From Clostridia bacterium (GTDB lineage Bacteria > Bacillota > Clostridia > Christensenellales > Maliibacteriaceae): a stretch of DNA of 7,493 nucleotides. The stretch is taken from positions 1 to 7,493 of the forward strand of contig JAGBGW010000307.1 in the NCBI GenBank assembly GCA_017935825.1, given 5' to 3'. The notes below the pieces were generated by a model that did not search any database, was not told where the DNA came from, and was given only the letters and a program-made list of their open reading frames with translations. Shown here piece after piece: positions 1-6,382 of the stretch (position 1 is its first letter; the number at the start of each line of letters is the position of its first letter). The position numbers and the translations under genes are program-made.

Positions 1-331
1 GCTTCTTGACCACTTTAATATAGTCATCAAGGAAGCCGATCAGACCGTATGCGAAGGTCACAAGCAGCGACGTGATCATAAACTCCGCCTTGCCTGCGGT
101 AAGCACGATGCAGGTGACAAGGATTCCAGCCAGCATCATGATGCCGCCCATGGTGGGCGTACCGGTTTTGGACAAGTGGGATTCGGGGCCGTCATCGCGC
201 TCGGTCTGCCCTGCCTTCAAACGAATCAGCGCAGGGATGAGCAGCTTGCCTGCCACAATGGTGATCACAAGAGAGATTGCCGCTGCAATCAGCATAAGGA
301 TAATACCGTTGATCGACTTTAAGAATGCCAT
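1..331 (-). CDS. mraY: Phospho-N-acetylmuramoyl-pentapeptide-transferase MraY, N-terminal part (runs off left edge)
   Basis: MraY transfers phospho-MurNAc-pentapeptide from its UDP carrier to undecaprenyl phosphate in the membrane, making lipid I. Only the first 110 residues are present. Visible are a hydrophobic first membrane helix (about residues 7-33), the family motif KTGTPTMGG (55-63), a second hydrophobic stretch (64-79), a third (about 84-101), and GFLDDYIKVVKK (99-110), whose adjacent aspartates D102-D103 correspond to the conserved catalytic/Mg-binding pair of the family. The ATG at 329-331 is the only reasonable start. A GGAG-type Shine-Dalgarno lies about 12 nt upstream, rather far, so initiation may be moderate. 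It follows murE by 66 nt on the same strand and is presumably in the same transcript. No frame damage is seen. The identification is secure even though the remaining two thirds are outside the window. Confidence 0.96.
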   Translation of the reverse strand, partial: MAFLKSINGIILMLIAAAISLVITIVAGKLLIPALIRLKAGQTERDDGPESHLSKTGTPTMGGIMMLAGILVTCIVLTAGKAEFMITSLLVTFAYGLIGFLDDYIKVVKK

Positions 332-397
332 AGTAGTGAAATTCTCCGTAAAAGTTACACGCTAAAGTATATGTTGGGATTGTAAACCGAAATGCCG

Positions 398-1846
398 TTA
401 CTTCATCTGCTGCAGCAATTCTGCCACAACTTCTTTTTCATCAAAGTGGTGCTTGACACCCATGATGTCCTGATAGGTCTCGTGACCCTTGCCTGCCAGG
501 ACGATAACGTCGCCTTCGCCTGCAATGTGCAGTGCGCGGTCGATGGCCTCGCGGCGGTTTTCAATGACCTCGTAGGGTTTACCCTCACCCTTCACACCGG
601 GCAGGATCGCCTCGATGATGGACATGGGGTCTTCGGTTCTGGGATTGTCGCTGGTGACGATGCAAAGGTCCGCATACTGTGCCGCCATCTGACCCATGAT
701 GGGGCGCTTGATGGGGTCACGGTCGCCGCCGCAGCCGAAGACTGCGATCAGGCGGTTCTTTGTAAACTGGCGCACGGTGGTCAGGATGTTCACCAATGCA
801 TCGGGGGTATGTGCGTAGTCAAGGATCACGCCGAAGGGACGACCTTGCGTATCAAGACTTTCGCATCTGCCGCGAACACAGGGCATATGGATAAGTGCTT
901 CCACGATCTCATCCAGTGTCAATCCCATAGCGCGGCAAGCGCCGATGGCGGAAAGGGAATTGTAAACCGTGAATGCACCGGGGATGGCGATCTTCACAGC
1001 ATAGGATTTGCCCTCTGCTTCCAGTGTGTAGGAAACACCGTCGATGGAGCTGACCACATTCGTTGCACGAAGGTCGGCATCGCAATCTTTTGCATAAGTT
1101 GCAACGGGTACTTCGGAAAGACCCACAAGGCGAGCGCCGTATGCATCGTCGATATTGATGACGGCTTGTTTTGCCAGATGCTTTGTAAACAGCTTGGTCT
1201 TTGCAAGGAAGTAGTTTTCCATATCGCCGAAGAAGTCAAGATGGTCTTCGGTCAGGTTGGAGAACACCGCCGCATCGTAGACGATGCCTTCCAGTTTACG
1301 AAGTGCAAGTGCGTGGGCGGAGGCTTCCATGACCACCCAATCCACGTTTTCTTCCACCATCATAGCCAGCAGTTCCTGCAGCTGGATGGGGTCGGGCGTG
1401 GTCAGATTGGCGGCGATCTGCTTGTCCCCGATGTAGTTTGCGATGGTGCCCATCAGACCCACCTTTTTGCCGCAGAATTCTGCGATCTGCTTCATCATGT
1501 AGGTGGCGCTGGTCTTGCCGTTGGTGCCTGTGACCGCCAGCATTTTCAATTTCTTCACGGGATTGCCGTAGAAGTTTGCCGCGATATGGCTCATGGCGGC
1601 ACGCACATCCTCCACCTTTACCTGGGGGATGGAAATATCATCCAAAAAGTGATCCACGATCAGTGCAGCTGCACCTTTTTGTTCCACATCCTTTGCAAAG
1701 GTGTGACCGTCCACGCGCACACCGGGGATGCAGAAAAACAGTGCACCTTCACTGACACGTCTTGAATCCAGCTCCAAAGAACTGACAGTGACGTTTTGTC
1801 CGCGCAGTTCGTGTTTGACTTGTGCAAGACATTGTTCAAGCTGCAT
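398..1846 (-). CDS. murE: UDP-MurNAc-L-Ala-D-Glu:meso-diaminopimelate ligase MurE
   Basis: This cytoplasmic ATP-dependent Mur ligase (EC 6.3.2.13) adds the third peptide residue to UDP-MurNAc-L-Ala-D-Glu. At 482 residues it has the usual family length and three-domain layout. The UDP-substrate domain covers about 1-95. The central ATPase domain has the P-loop TGTNGKTS (106-113), TTPDP (149-153), MEASAHAL (173-180) and the lysine in YFLAK (K216) at the position carbamylated in this family. The C-terminal domain has DYAHTPD (343-349), GCGGDRD (371-377), DNPR (400-403) and AGKGHE (451-456). DNPR is the known signature of meso-DAP-adding enzymes; lysine-adding MurE differs here. So DAP-type peptidoglycan is a well-founded inference. 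The ATG is preceded by GGAGG with 9-nt spacing. It lies 32 nt downstream of the PBP gene, consistent with one operon. Confidence 0.97.
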   Translation of the reverse strand: MQLEQCLAQVKHELRGQNVTVSSLELDSRRVSEGALFFCIPGVRVDGHTFAKDVEQKGAAALIVDHFLDDISIPQVKVEDVRAAMSHIAANFYGNPVKKLKMLAVTGTNGKTSATYMMKQIAEFCGKKVGLMGTIANYIGDKQIAANLTTPDPIQLQELLAMMVEENVDWVVMEASAHALALRKLEGIVYDAAVFSNLTEDHLDFFGDMENYFLAKTKLFTKHLAKQAVINIDDAYGARLVGLSEVPVATYAKDCDADLRATNVVSSIDGVSYTLEAEGKSYAVKIAIPGAFTVYNSLSAIGACRAMGLTLDEIVEALIHMPCVRGRCESLDTQGRPFGVILDYAHTPDALVNILTTVRQFTKNRLIAVFGCGGDRDPIKRPIMGQMAAQYADLCIVTSDNPRTEDPMSIIEAILPGVKGEGKPYEVIENRREAIDRALHIAGEGDVIVLAGKGHETYQDIMGVKHHFDEKEVVAELLQQMK

Positions 1847-1878
1847 ACGTTTTTTCCTCCAAAATATTCTTCAACCGA

Positions 1879-4044
1879 TCAGTCAAGTTCCAATTCGATA
1901 ACGGTACCCGATTTTACCTGCTGTCCTGCGACCACGCTTTGGCTTACCACGCGGCCTTCGCCTGTAAATTCTGCGGCAAGACCCTTTGCTTCCAGGGCGG
2001 CCTGTGCCTCCTCAGGTTTCATACCCGTCACGTCGGGCATCAGCACATAGCTTGCACCCTGACTGTCCGCCAAACCTGCCACCACACTGCCTGCCGGTAC
2101 GGATGCACCTGCAGCAGGTACCTGAGAATTAATATACTCCATATCGCCGTTTAACTCAAGTGTCAGCCCCACCTGCGCCAAAGTTTCCTGCGCCATTGTG
2201 GGTGTAAGCCCCACAATGGAGGGTACTTTTACGTACTGCGTGTCGGATTGCGTATTGCTGACGGAATGCAGATAGGCATAGGATTGTTCCATAATGGTCT
2301 TGGCGATGGGCGCCGCGATTTGGGAACCTGTGTCTTCGCTGGTCTTTGCTCCGTCCACCACCACAAGCACTAGAAGCTCGGGGTCATCCGCAGGAAGAAA
2401 TCCCACAAACGATGCGATATGGGCATCGGTGATGATCCGACCGTTGTCATCGTACTTTTGCGCCGTGCCTGTCTTGCCGCCCACTGCCACACCTTCGATC
2501 TGTGCGGCGGTGACACCGTCATCCACCACGAACTGCAAAAGCTCGCGCATGGTGGAGGAGGTATCCTCGCCGATGACCTGCCGCACCGCGGTAGGATGGA
2601 ACTGTGCCACGGTGTTGCCGTCAGCATCCACAATTTCACTGACAAGATAGGGCTCCATCAAGGTGCCGCCATTGATGACAGCGGACACTGCCGTTGCCAT
2701 CTGGATGGGGGTCACGGCGATGGACTGACCAAAGCCGATTCTTGCAAGGTCGCCTGTGCGCACATACTTTTCGTTGGTGACGATGCCTGCCGCCTCGCCG
2801 TAGAGGTCGATGCCGGTGCGCTGACCAAAGCCGAAATCAGAGATATAGCCGTAGAAATCTTCCGTGCCCATGCGAAGTGCAAGGGATACGAAGACAGGGT
2901 TGCAGGAATTTCGAAGTGCCATGGCAAGGTCCTGCGTGCCATGGGGGTTGTAATGCCGCCAGCAGCGGATGGTGTCTGAATCGATGGTGACAGACCCTGC
3001 ACAGCCAAACAGTTCCTGCGTATCGGTCACCCCCATATCAAGTGCGCTTGCGGAGGTAATGATCTTAAACGTAGAACCCGGCTCGTAGGAATCTGAAATC
3101 AGGGTGTTTCTGGAAAGCGCCAAAAGCGTATCCAAGTCCTCACGGGGCAGGTCGTTGTTGTCCATATCAGGCTTTTTGACCATTGCAAGGATTTGTGCCG
3201 TATCGGGATCCATGACGATGATCTGCACCGACTCGGGAGAAAGTGCATCCATAGCATCCTGCGCCGCCTGTTCGGCAAAAGACTGGATGACATAGTCGAT
3301 GGTGGTCACCACATGGTAGCCGTCTACAGGGCTTACGTATTCCGCAGTGCTGAAGGGCAGTGCCTCGCCGTTTGCCGCTTCCTCCACACGGATCTGTCCA
3401 TTGACACCCACAAGGTATTTGTTGTAGTAGGCCTCCAGACCCTCCTGTCCTACACCATCGATGTTGGTGTAGCCCAGTACCTGGGACAGGAAATTACTGC
3501 GGATGTAATAACGGGTGGCATCCAGTTCAAATCCCACCCCGGGCAGTGCCGCAGCGCGGATGGCCTGTTCCTGATACATATCCACCTGACGAGCGATCCA
3601 GATGGTGTCGGCATCGTCACGCATGGCCTGTTCGTAGATGTAATTTTCATCCATTTCCAAAATTTCAGCCAACGTTTTTGCCACCTGCTGCACAGGGATG
3701 CCGTCTTTATCGTCCGCCTGATTTTGAATGACGGAGGGACGAATCAGTACCGTCATGGAGGTGGCACTTTGTGCCAGTACGTTTTCGTTGCGGTCAAGGA
3801 TGCTGCCGCGCAGCGCACTGACGGTGGTATTTGCCATCCACTGGTCATTGCCCCTTGCTAAAAATTTGTCGCGGCTGATGACCTGTACGTGCAAAAGTCG
3901 GACGACTAAAAGCACAAAAAGGAAGGACACGCCCAGGATAAAGTAGGGCATCCTTCCTGCTGTATGCGGACCGCCGCGCAGTTTATCTTTCCCGCGCCGA
4001 TCGTTCTTTTTTCGGTTTTGCTGTCGAATCGTCTTCACAAGCAT
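1879..4044 (-). CDS. ftsI: Class B penicillin-binding protein (FtsI/PbpB/SpoVD-type transpeptidase) with two PASTA domains
   Basis: This monofunctional D,D-transpeptidase crosslinks peptidoglycan, probably at the septum. The 721 residues begin with a basic cytoplasmic tail (1-31), then one membrane anchor (about 33-54). An extracellular dimerisation domain opens with RGSILDRN (79-86). The transpeptidase domain (about 265-590) carries all three active-site motifs: STFK (S324 nucleophile, K327), SCN (380-382) and KTGT (524-527). Two C-terminal PASTA repeats follow (about 604-660 and 665-721). It sits between ftsL and murE, where Bacillus has pbpB and spoVD; only one such PBP is present here. 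Two PASTA repeats resemble PBP2B more than SpoVD, which usually has one, but a sporulation role cannot be excluded. The start is uncertain by two codons: GAGGG abuts the annotated ATG directly, whereas the GTG at codon 3 (4036-4038) has normal 6-nt spacing. The gene begins 6 nt after the ftsL stop. Confidence 0.95.
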   Translation of the reverse strand: MLVKTIRQQNRKKNDRRGKDKLRGGPHTAGRMPYFILGVSFLFVLLVVRLLHVQVISRDKFLARGNDQWMANTTVSALRGSILDRNENVLAQSATSMTVLIRPSVIQNQADDKDGIPVQQVAKTLAEILEMDENYIYEQAMRDDADTIWIARQVDMYQEQAIRAAALPGVGFELDATRYYIRSNFLSQVLGYTNIDGVGQEGLEAYYNKYLVGVNGQIRVEEAANGEALPFSTAEYVSPVDGYHVVTTIDYVIQSFAEQAAQDAMDALSPESVQIIVMDPDTAQILAMVKKPDMDNNDLPREDLDTLLALSRNTLISDSYEPGSTFKIITSASALDMGVTDTQELFGCAGSVTIDSDTIRCWRHYNPHGTQDLAMALRNSCNPVFVSLALRMGTEDFYGYISDFGFGQRTGIDLYGEAAGIVTNEKYVRTGDLARIGFGQSIAVTPIQMATAVSAVINGGTLMEPYLVSEIVDADGNTVAQFHPTAVRQVIGEDTSSTMRELLQFVVDDGVTAAQIEGVAVGGKTGTAQKYDDNGRIITDAHIASFVGFLPADDPELLVLVVVDGAKTSEDTGSQIAAPIAKTIMEQSYAYLHSVSNTQSDTQYVKVPSIVGLTPTMAQETLAQVGLTLELNGDMEYINSQVPAAGASVPAGSVVAGLADSQGASYVLMPDVTGMKPEEAQAALEAKGLAAEFTGEGRVVSQSVVAGQQVKSGTVIELELD

Positions 4045-4049
4045 CCCTC
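4045..4049 (-). promoter_or_regulatory. Shine-Dalgarno of the PBP gene that argues for a GTG start
   Basis: On the minus strand GAGGG touches the first ATG (4042-4044) with no spacer, which is too close for normal initiation. The in-frame GTG at 4036-4038 lies 6 nt from GAGGG, an ordinary distance. The ftsL stop (TGA, 4051-4053) lies just upstream, so translational coupling could also rescue the ATG. The protein differs by only two residues. Confidence 0.5.
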
Positions 4050-4050
4050 A

Positions 4051-4596
4051 TCAGTGTAAAAATTCCGTAATGCGTCCCAGCATCGCCATGATGCCGGAGG
4101 CAGGCGCTTCTTCCTGCGCGCTGATGGTATCGGGCGCATCCTGGGGGGTACCCAGCACCACCTCGTGGCGCATCTGCTGCTGTGGTGCAGCCATGCCAAG
4201 TTCTTCTCTTGCTGTAACCATGACGGCATTGAGATCCTGCGACATGGCAAGCTCCACCTCCAGCTGTTCGCCGTAGCGGGTCAGATCTTCCAGTTCCTGC
4301 TTACGGTCAGCGATCATGGAGTTGTTTTGTGCGATCAGGGCGTATTTGCCCACCAGCATCAGGCCGCAGGCAAGCACTGCCAGCATGGCGCAGGTCAGTG
4401 CGATCTTCGCAGCAAAGCTGACCTGTGTCTGTTGTACGGAAGCACGCTTCTTTGGCCGCACCACGTGAATTTGCGGCTGCTGCTGTCTTTTAGGCTCGGC
4501 TTTCGGCGCCTGCTGCACCGCAAGAGAGCCCAGGACATAGATCCCACGCGAATCTCTTTGAATATTCTGTTTGGTTGCAGGGCGCTTGGTAGCCAT
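4051..4596 (-). CDS. ftsL: Cell-division protein FtsL-like (bitopic, coiled coil)
   Basis: FtsL is a small single-pass membrane protein that joins DivIC/FtsB and DivIB/FtsQ in the divisome and helps activate the septal PBP. The 181-residue product has a long basic, glutamine- and proline-rich cytoplasmic tail (1-60). One membrane segment follows (about 61-83), then an external heptad-like stretch rich in E, L and Q (about 86-120), then AREELGM (129-135), the kind of short motif that ends the coiled coil in this family. The remaining 45 residues are an acidic, alanine/proline-rich tail that looks disordered. FtsL sequences are poorly conserved, so the call rests on topology, size and position between rsmH and the PBP gene, which is diagnostic in dcw clusters. 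GGAG lies 10 nt upstream of the ATG. The cytoplasmic tail and the C-terminal extension make it longer than the roughly 120-residue classical FtsL. Confidence 0.85.
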   Translation of the reverse strand: MATKRPATKQNIQRDSRGIYVLGSLAVQQAPKAEPKRQQQPQIHVVRPKKRASVQQTQVSFAAKIALTCAMLAVLACGLMLVGKYALIAQNNSMIADRKQELEDLTRYGEQLEVELAMSQDLNAVMVTAREELGMAAPQQQMRHEVVLGTPQDAPDTISAQEEAPASGIMAMLGRITEFLH

Positions 4597-4624
4597 TTTA
4601 TGCCAACTCCTGTTCTTTTTAGAA

Positions 4625-4644
4625 CTGTAAAGCGAGCTTTACAG
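4625..4644 (-). repeat. Inverted repeat spanning the rsmH stop codon
   Basis: CTGTAAAGC (4625-4633) and GCTTTACAG (4636-4644) are perfect inverted repeats, giving an 8-bp stem with a CUCG tetraloop in the mRNA. The rsmH stop codon lies inside the stem. A second small stem (GUUCU-AAAA-AGAAC, 4612-4625) follows directly, before the ftsL Shine-Dalgarno. There is no proper U-run on the coding strand, so it is not a convincing terminator. It could slow ribosomes or mark an RNA processing point; this is inference. Confidence 0.45.
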
Positions 4645-5574
4645 CTTTGTAATTCCTCTTAAATGTGCGCTGTGAGCGCGGGGGTTTTCTGCCAATTCCG
4701 CCTCACCCGAGACGATGGGCTTTCTTGACACCTGTTTTGCGATGGGCTTTTTGCCGCACACGCATACGGGAGAGCCCTTGGGGCAGGTGCAGGGGTTTTC
4801 CATCTTGCGGAAAAGGTCTTTGACCAGATGGTCTTCCAGAGAATGGAAGGTGATGACGGCAAGTCTGCCGCCGGGTTTGAGCATGTCGACTGCTGCTTCC
4901 ACGCCCTGACGGACGGCATCAAGTTCGCCGTTTACTTCGATGCGGATGGCCTGGAAGGTTCGTCTTGCAGGATGGGCAACGCCCTTTCTTGCACCTGCAG
5001 GCACCGCAGCTTTGATGATGTCTTCCAATTGTCCCGTGGTTTCGATGGGTGCCTTGGCACGCGCATCCACGATGAACTGTGCGATGCGGGATGCCCATTT
5101 TTCCTCACCGTAACGGGAAATGATATTGCGAAGTTCGGACATGGAATAGGTATTGACCACAGTGTAGGCACTGAAGTCACTGCGCGTGTCCATGCGCATA
5201 TCAAGGAGCGCATCCACCATGTAGGAAAAACCACGGGTGGGCTCATCGATCTGATGGGATGATACCCCAAGGTCAAGAAGAATACCGTCGATTTGACCAT
5301 GGTATTTTTCGTCGACCAGCTCCTTCATGTCGGCAAAGTTGCCCCGAAGGAAGGTGACGCGGTCGCCGAAGCGTGCAAGCCGCTCCCCTGCCGCCTTGTG
5401 TGCAGCAGCATCGCGGTCGATGCCAAGAAGTTCACCGTCGGGCGCGCTTCTCTCCAAAATGCCTTCGCTGTGACCGCCGCCGCCAAGGGTGCCGTCGATA
5501 TAGATGCCACCCGGCTTTACGTCCAGCATCTGCATGCATTCTTCAAAAAGCACGCTCTTATGTACGAATTCCAT
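4639..5574 (-). CDS. rsmH: 16S rRNA (cytosine1402-N4)-methyltransferase RsmH (MraW)
   Basis: RsmH is the S-adenosylmethionine-dependent enzyme that N4-methylates C1402 in the ribosomal P site of 16S rRNA. The 311-residue product has typical length and all family landmarks: the SAM-binding loop DGTLGGGGHS (27-36), GIDRD (51-55), LLDLGVSSHQID (99-110) followed by GFSY (115-118), HPARRTFQAIRI (201-212) and FHSLEDH (243-249). The C-terminal CTC...CVC cysteine pairs (262-264, 271-273) are common in this family. The ATG is preceded by AGGGAGG with about 7-nt spacing, a strong site. It is normally packed directly behind mraZ; here 296 nt separate them, most of it an inserted element (see 5593-5868). 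That insertion ends just before the Shine-Dalgarno and leaves it intact. The coding sequence itself shows no damage. Confidence 0.97.
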   Translation of the reverse strand: MEFVHKSVLFEECMQMLDVKPGGIYIDGTLGGGGHSEGILERSAPDGELLGIDRDAAAHKAAGERLARFGDRVTFLRGNFADMKELVDEKYHGQIDGILLDLGVSSHQIDEPTRGFSYMVDALLDMRMDTRSDFSAYTVVNTYSMSELRNIISRYGEEKWASRIAQFIVDARAKAPIETTGQLEDIIKAAVPAGARKGVAHPARRTFQAIRIEVNGELDAVRQGVEAAVDMLKPGGRLAVITFHSLEDHLVKDLFRKMENPCTCPKGSPVCVCGKKPIAKQVSRKPIVSGEAELAENPRAHSAHLRGITKL

Positions 5575-5587
5575 GCAAATACCTCCC

Positions 5588-5592
5588 TACTA
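5588..5592. repeat. Left target-site duplication (TACTA)
   Basis: TACTA at the rsmH-proximal boundary of the 276-bp element is identical to, and in the same orientation as, the copy at 5869-5873. It directly abuts the rsmH Shine-Dalgarno. Confidence 0.65.
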
Positions 5593-5868
5593 GTCCGATG
5601 GGATTCGAATCCATTCGGTTTGGTGCGGACTGATTTTGTCCGTCGTTTGCACCAAACTCTGGCTATCTATGAATGACTGCTTTTGATGTCACCTTATACA
5701 CTGAAAAATCTGCTCCGAACCAAACTGCGCAGCACAGTTCGGCGAGAACTGTTCGAGGCATTTTGGTTGCAGAGAAGTCGCCTTAACTGGACGTTAGGGT
5801 GACTTCGATAAGACCAAAAGGACCGGACAGAGCCGTCGAAATGCGGATGTGTTCGAGTCCCATTGGAC
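5593..5868. mobile_element. MITE-like non-coding insertion between mraZ and rsmH
   Basis: The 276-bp segment ends in imperfect inverted repeats, GTCCGATGGGATTCGAA (5593-5609) and TTCGAGTCCCATTGGAC (5852-5868), which match at 15 of 17 positions. Weaker similarity continues about 9 bp inward. Both ends are flanked by the same 5-bp direct repeat, TACTA (5588-5592 and 5869-5873), the pattern of a target-site duplication. The right copy contains the mraZ stop (TAG, minus strand). Removing the element and one TACTA leaves mraZ 15 nt from the rsmH ATG with a GGGAGG site between, the expected compact junction. There is no plausible protein inside. It is rich in internal stems: 5619-5656, 5734-5752, 5774-5806 and 5761-5819. 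I infer a non-autonomous transposable element. The parent transposase family cannot be named from this sequence. An alternative reading is an old structured leader RNA. Confidence 0.75.
5704..5742 (-). terminator. Possible attenuator hairpin inside the mraZ-rsmH element
   Basis: Read in the operon's direction, positions 5742 down to 5715 fold as CCG/CGG plus a 7-bp stem AACTGTG/CGCAGTT around a 3-nt loop, with TGGTT bulged. Five U residues follow (5708-5704), six nucleotides after the stem. A competing perfect 7-bp hairpin, ACAGTTC/GAACTGT (5752-5734), would tie up the upstream half. The spacing of the U-run from the stem and the bulge make it weaker than a textbook intrinsic terminator. Regulation is inferred only. 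Confidence 0.35.
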
Positions 5869-5873
5869 TACTA
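5869..5873. repeat. Right target-site duplication (TACTA), includes mraZ stop codon
   Basis: This is the second TACTA copy, at the mraZ-proximal boundary. On the minus strand it reads TAGTA; its TAG is the mraZ stop. The insertion therefore duplicated the stop codon rather than changing the MraZ C-terminus. Confidence 0.65.
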
Positions 5874-6302
5874 AATACCAAAACGGGTCATGTCGTCGAG
5901 AATAGAATTGTAGTTCTCCATTGCGCGGGAAGAATATTCCTCCCACTTGTCCTTGCTCCAGATCTCGATGCGGTCGTGCACGCCGATGATGACGGCTTCC
6001 TTTTCCAAAGAAGCATATTTGCGAAGATCGGCAGGGACCAGGATGCGTCCCTGATTGTCAAAATCACAACGGGACATGCTGGACAGGAACATACGGATAT
6101 AAGCCTGAGCAGAGCGGTCGGTGGAGGGAAGCTCCGCAAACTTGGCGGAGAATTTTTCCATCTGGGAACCGGGATAGACCAAAAGACATTCTTCGTTGCC
6201 GCGCATCAGCAGGAACTGCTCGCCCAGATCGTCTCTGTAACAAGCGGGAATGATGATCCTGCCCTTTGCATCCAGCGTGTGTTTGTGTTGTCCAAAAAAC
6301 AT
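5871..6302 (-). CDS. mraZ: Transcriptional regulator MraZ
   Basis: MraZ is a DNA-binding protein of the SpoVT/AbrB fold that forms ring-shaped oligomers and controls its own dcw operon by binding direct repeats upstream. The 143-residue product has the family's usual size and its two tandem half-domains. Each has the hallmark D-x-(K/Q)-GR-I-x-x-P signature: DAKGRIIIPA (11-20) and DNQGRILVPADLR (82-94). The second is followed by IWSKDKWEEY (114-123), also typical. It is the first gene of the cluster, with a near-perfect AAAGGAGG Shine-Dalgarno 7 nt before the ATG. Three evenly spaced AAWGTGR boxes about 50 nt upstream are its probable autoregulatory site. Its stop codon lies in the target-site duplication of the downstream insertion; the reading frame appears complete. 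Confidence 0.97.
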   Translation of the reverse strand: MFFGQHKHTLDAKGRIIIPACYRDDLGEQFLLMRGNEECLLVYPGSQMEKFSAKFAELPSTDRSAQAYIRMFLSSMSRCDFDNQGRILVPADLRKYASLEKEAVIIGVHDRIEIWSKDKWEEYSSRAMENYNSILDDMTRFGI

Positions 6303-6351
6303 CTTCGGTCCTCCTTTCTGCCCTTTTCAGCCTTTTACAGCTTCTTATCTA

Positions 6352-6378
6352 CCACATTACACCACTTTCCCTCACATT
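6352..6378 (-). promoter_or_regulatory. Three tandem MraZ boxes (AAWGTGR, 10-bp period)
   Basis: On the minus strand AATGTGA (6378-6372), AAAGTGG (6368-6362) and AATGTGG (6358-6352) recur with exactly 10 bp between starts. Known MraZ sites are runs of short direct repeats at about 10-bp spacing: TGGGN with 5-nt spacers in E. coli, and AAAGTG-type boxes in Mollicutes. Position just upstream of mraZ and overlap with the best promoter candidate support autoregulation of the whole cluster. Confidence 0.75.
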
Positions 6379-6382
6379 TCAA
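6356..6382 (-). promoter_or_regulatory. Candidate sigma-A promoter for the dcw operon
   Basis: TTGAAA (6382-6377) and TGTAAT (6361-6356) on the minus strand form -35 and -10 candidates, with a short 15-bp spacer compensated by an extended TGG before the -10. This predicts transcription starting about 45 nt before the mraZ ATG. An alternative pair, TTGGGT-17 nt-TATTGA, lies about 20 bp farther upstream and is weaker. The elements interleave with the MraZ boxes, so bound MraZ would interfere with RNA polymerase. Confidence 0.45.

Noticed and set aside
332..400. Loss of murF between murE and mraY
   Set aside because: murE followed directly by mraY is the usual Bacillus/Clostridium arrangement, with murF elsewhere, so this is not a deletion.
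392..1765. Long plus-strand open frame (457 codons) over murE
   Set aside because: It is exactly antisense to murE, has an implausible composition very rich in histidine, cysteine and glycine, no recognisable motif, and murE has all family motifs.
5593..5868. tmRNA (ssrA) or tRNA gene in the mraZ-rsmH gap
   Set aside because: The ends look tRNA-like, but there is no recognisable tag reading frame, the T-stems each have a mismatch, no CCA follows, and the flanking duplication favours an insertion.
5575..5870. mraW leader RNA motif
   Set aside because: The described mraW motif belongs to Actinobacteria. The genes here look clostridial, and the TACTA-flanked inverted-repeat ends point to an insertion.
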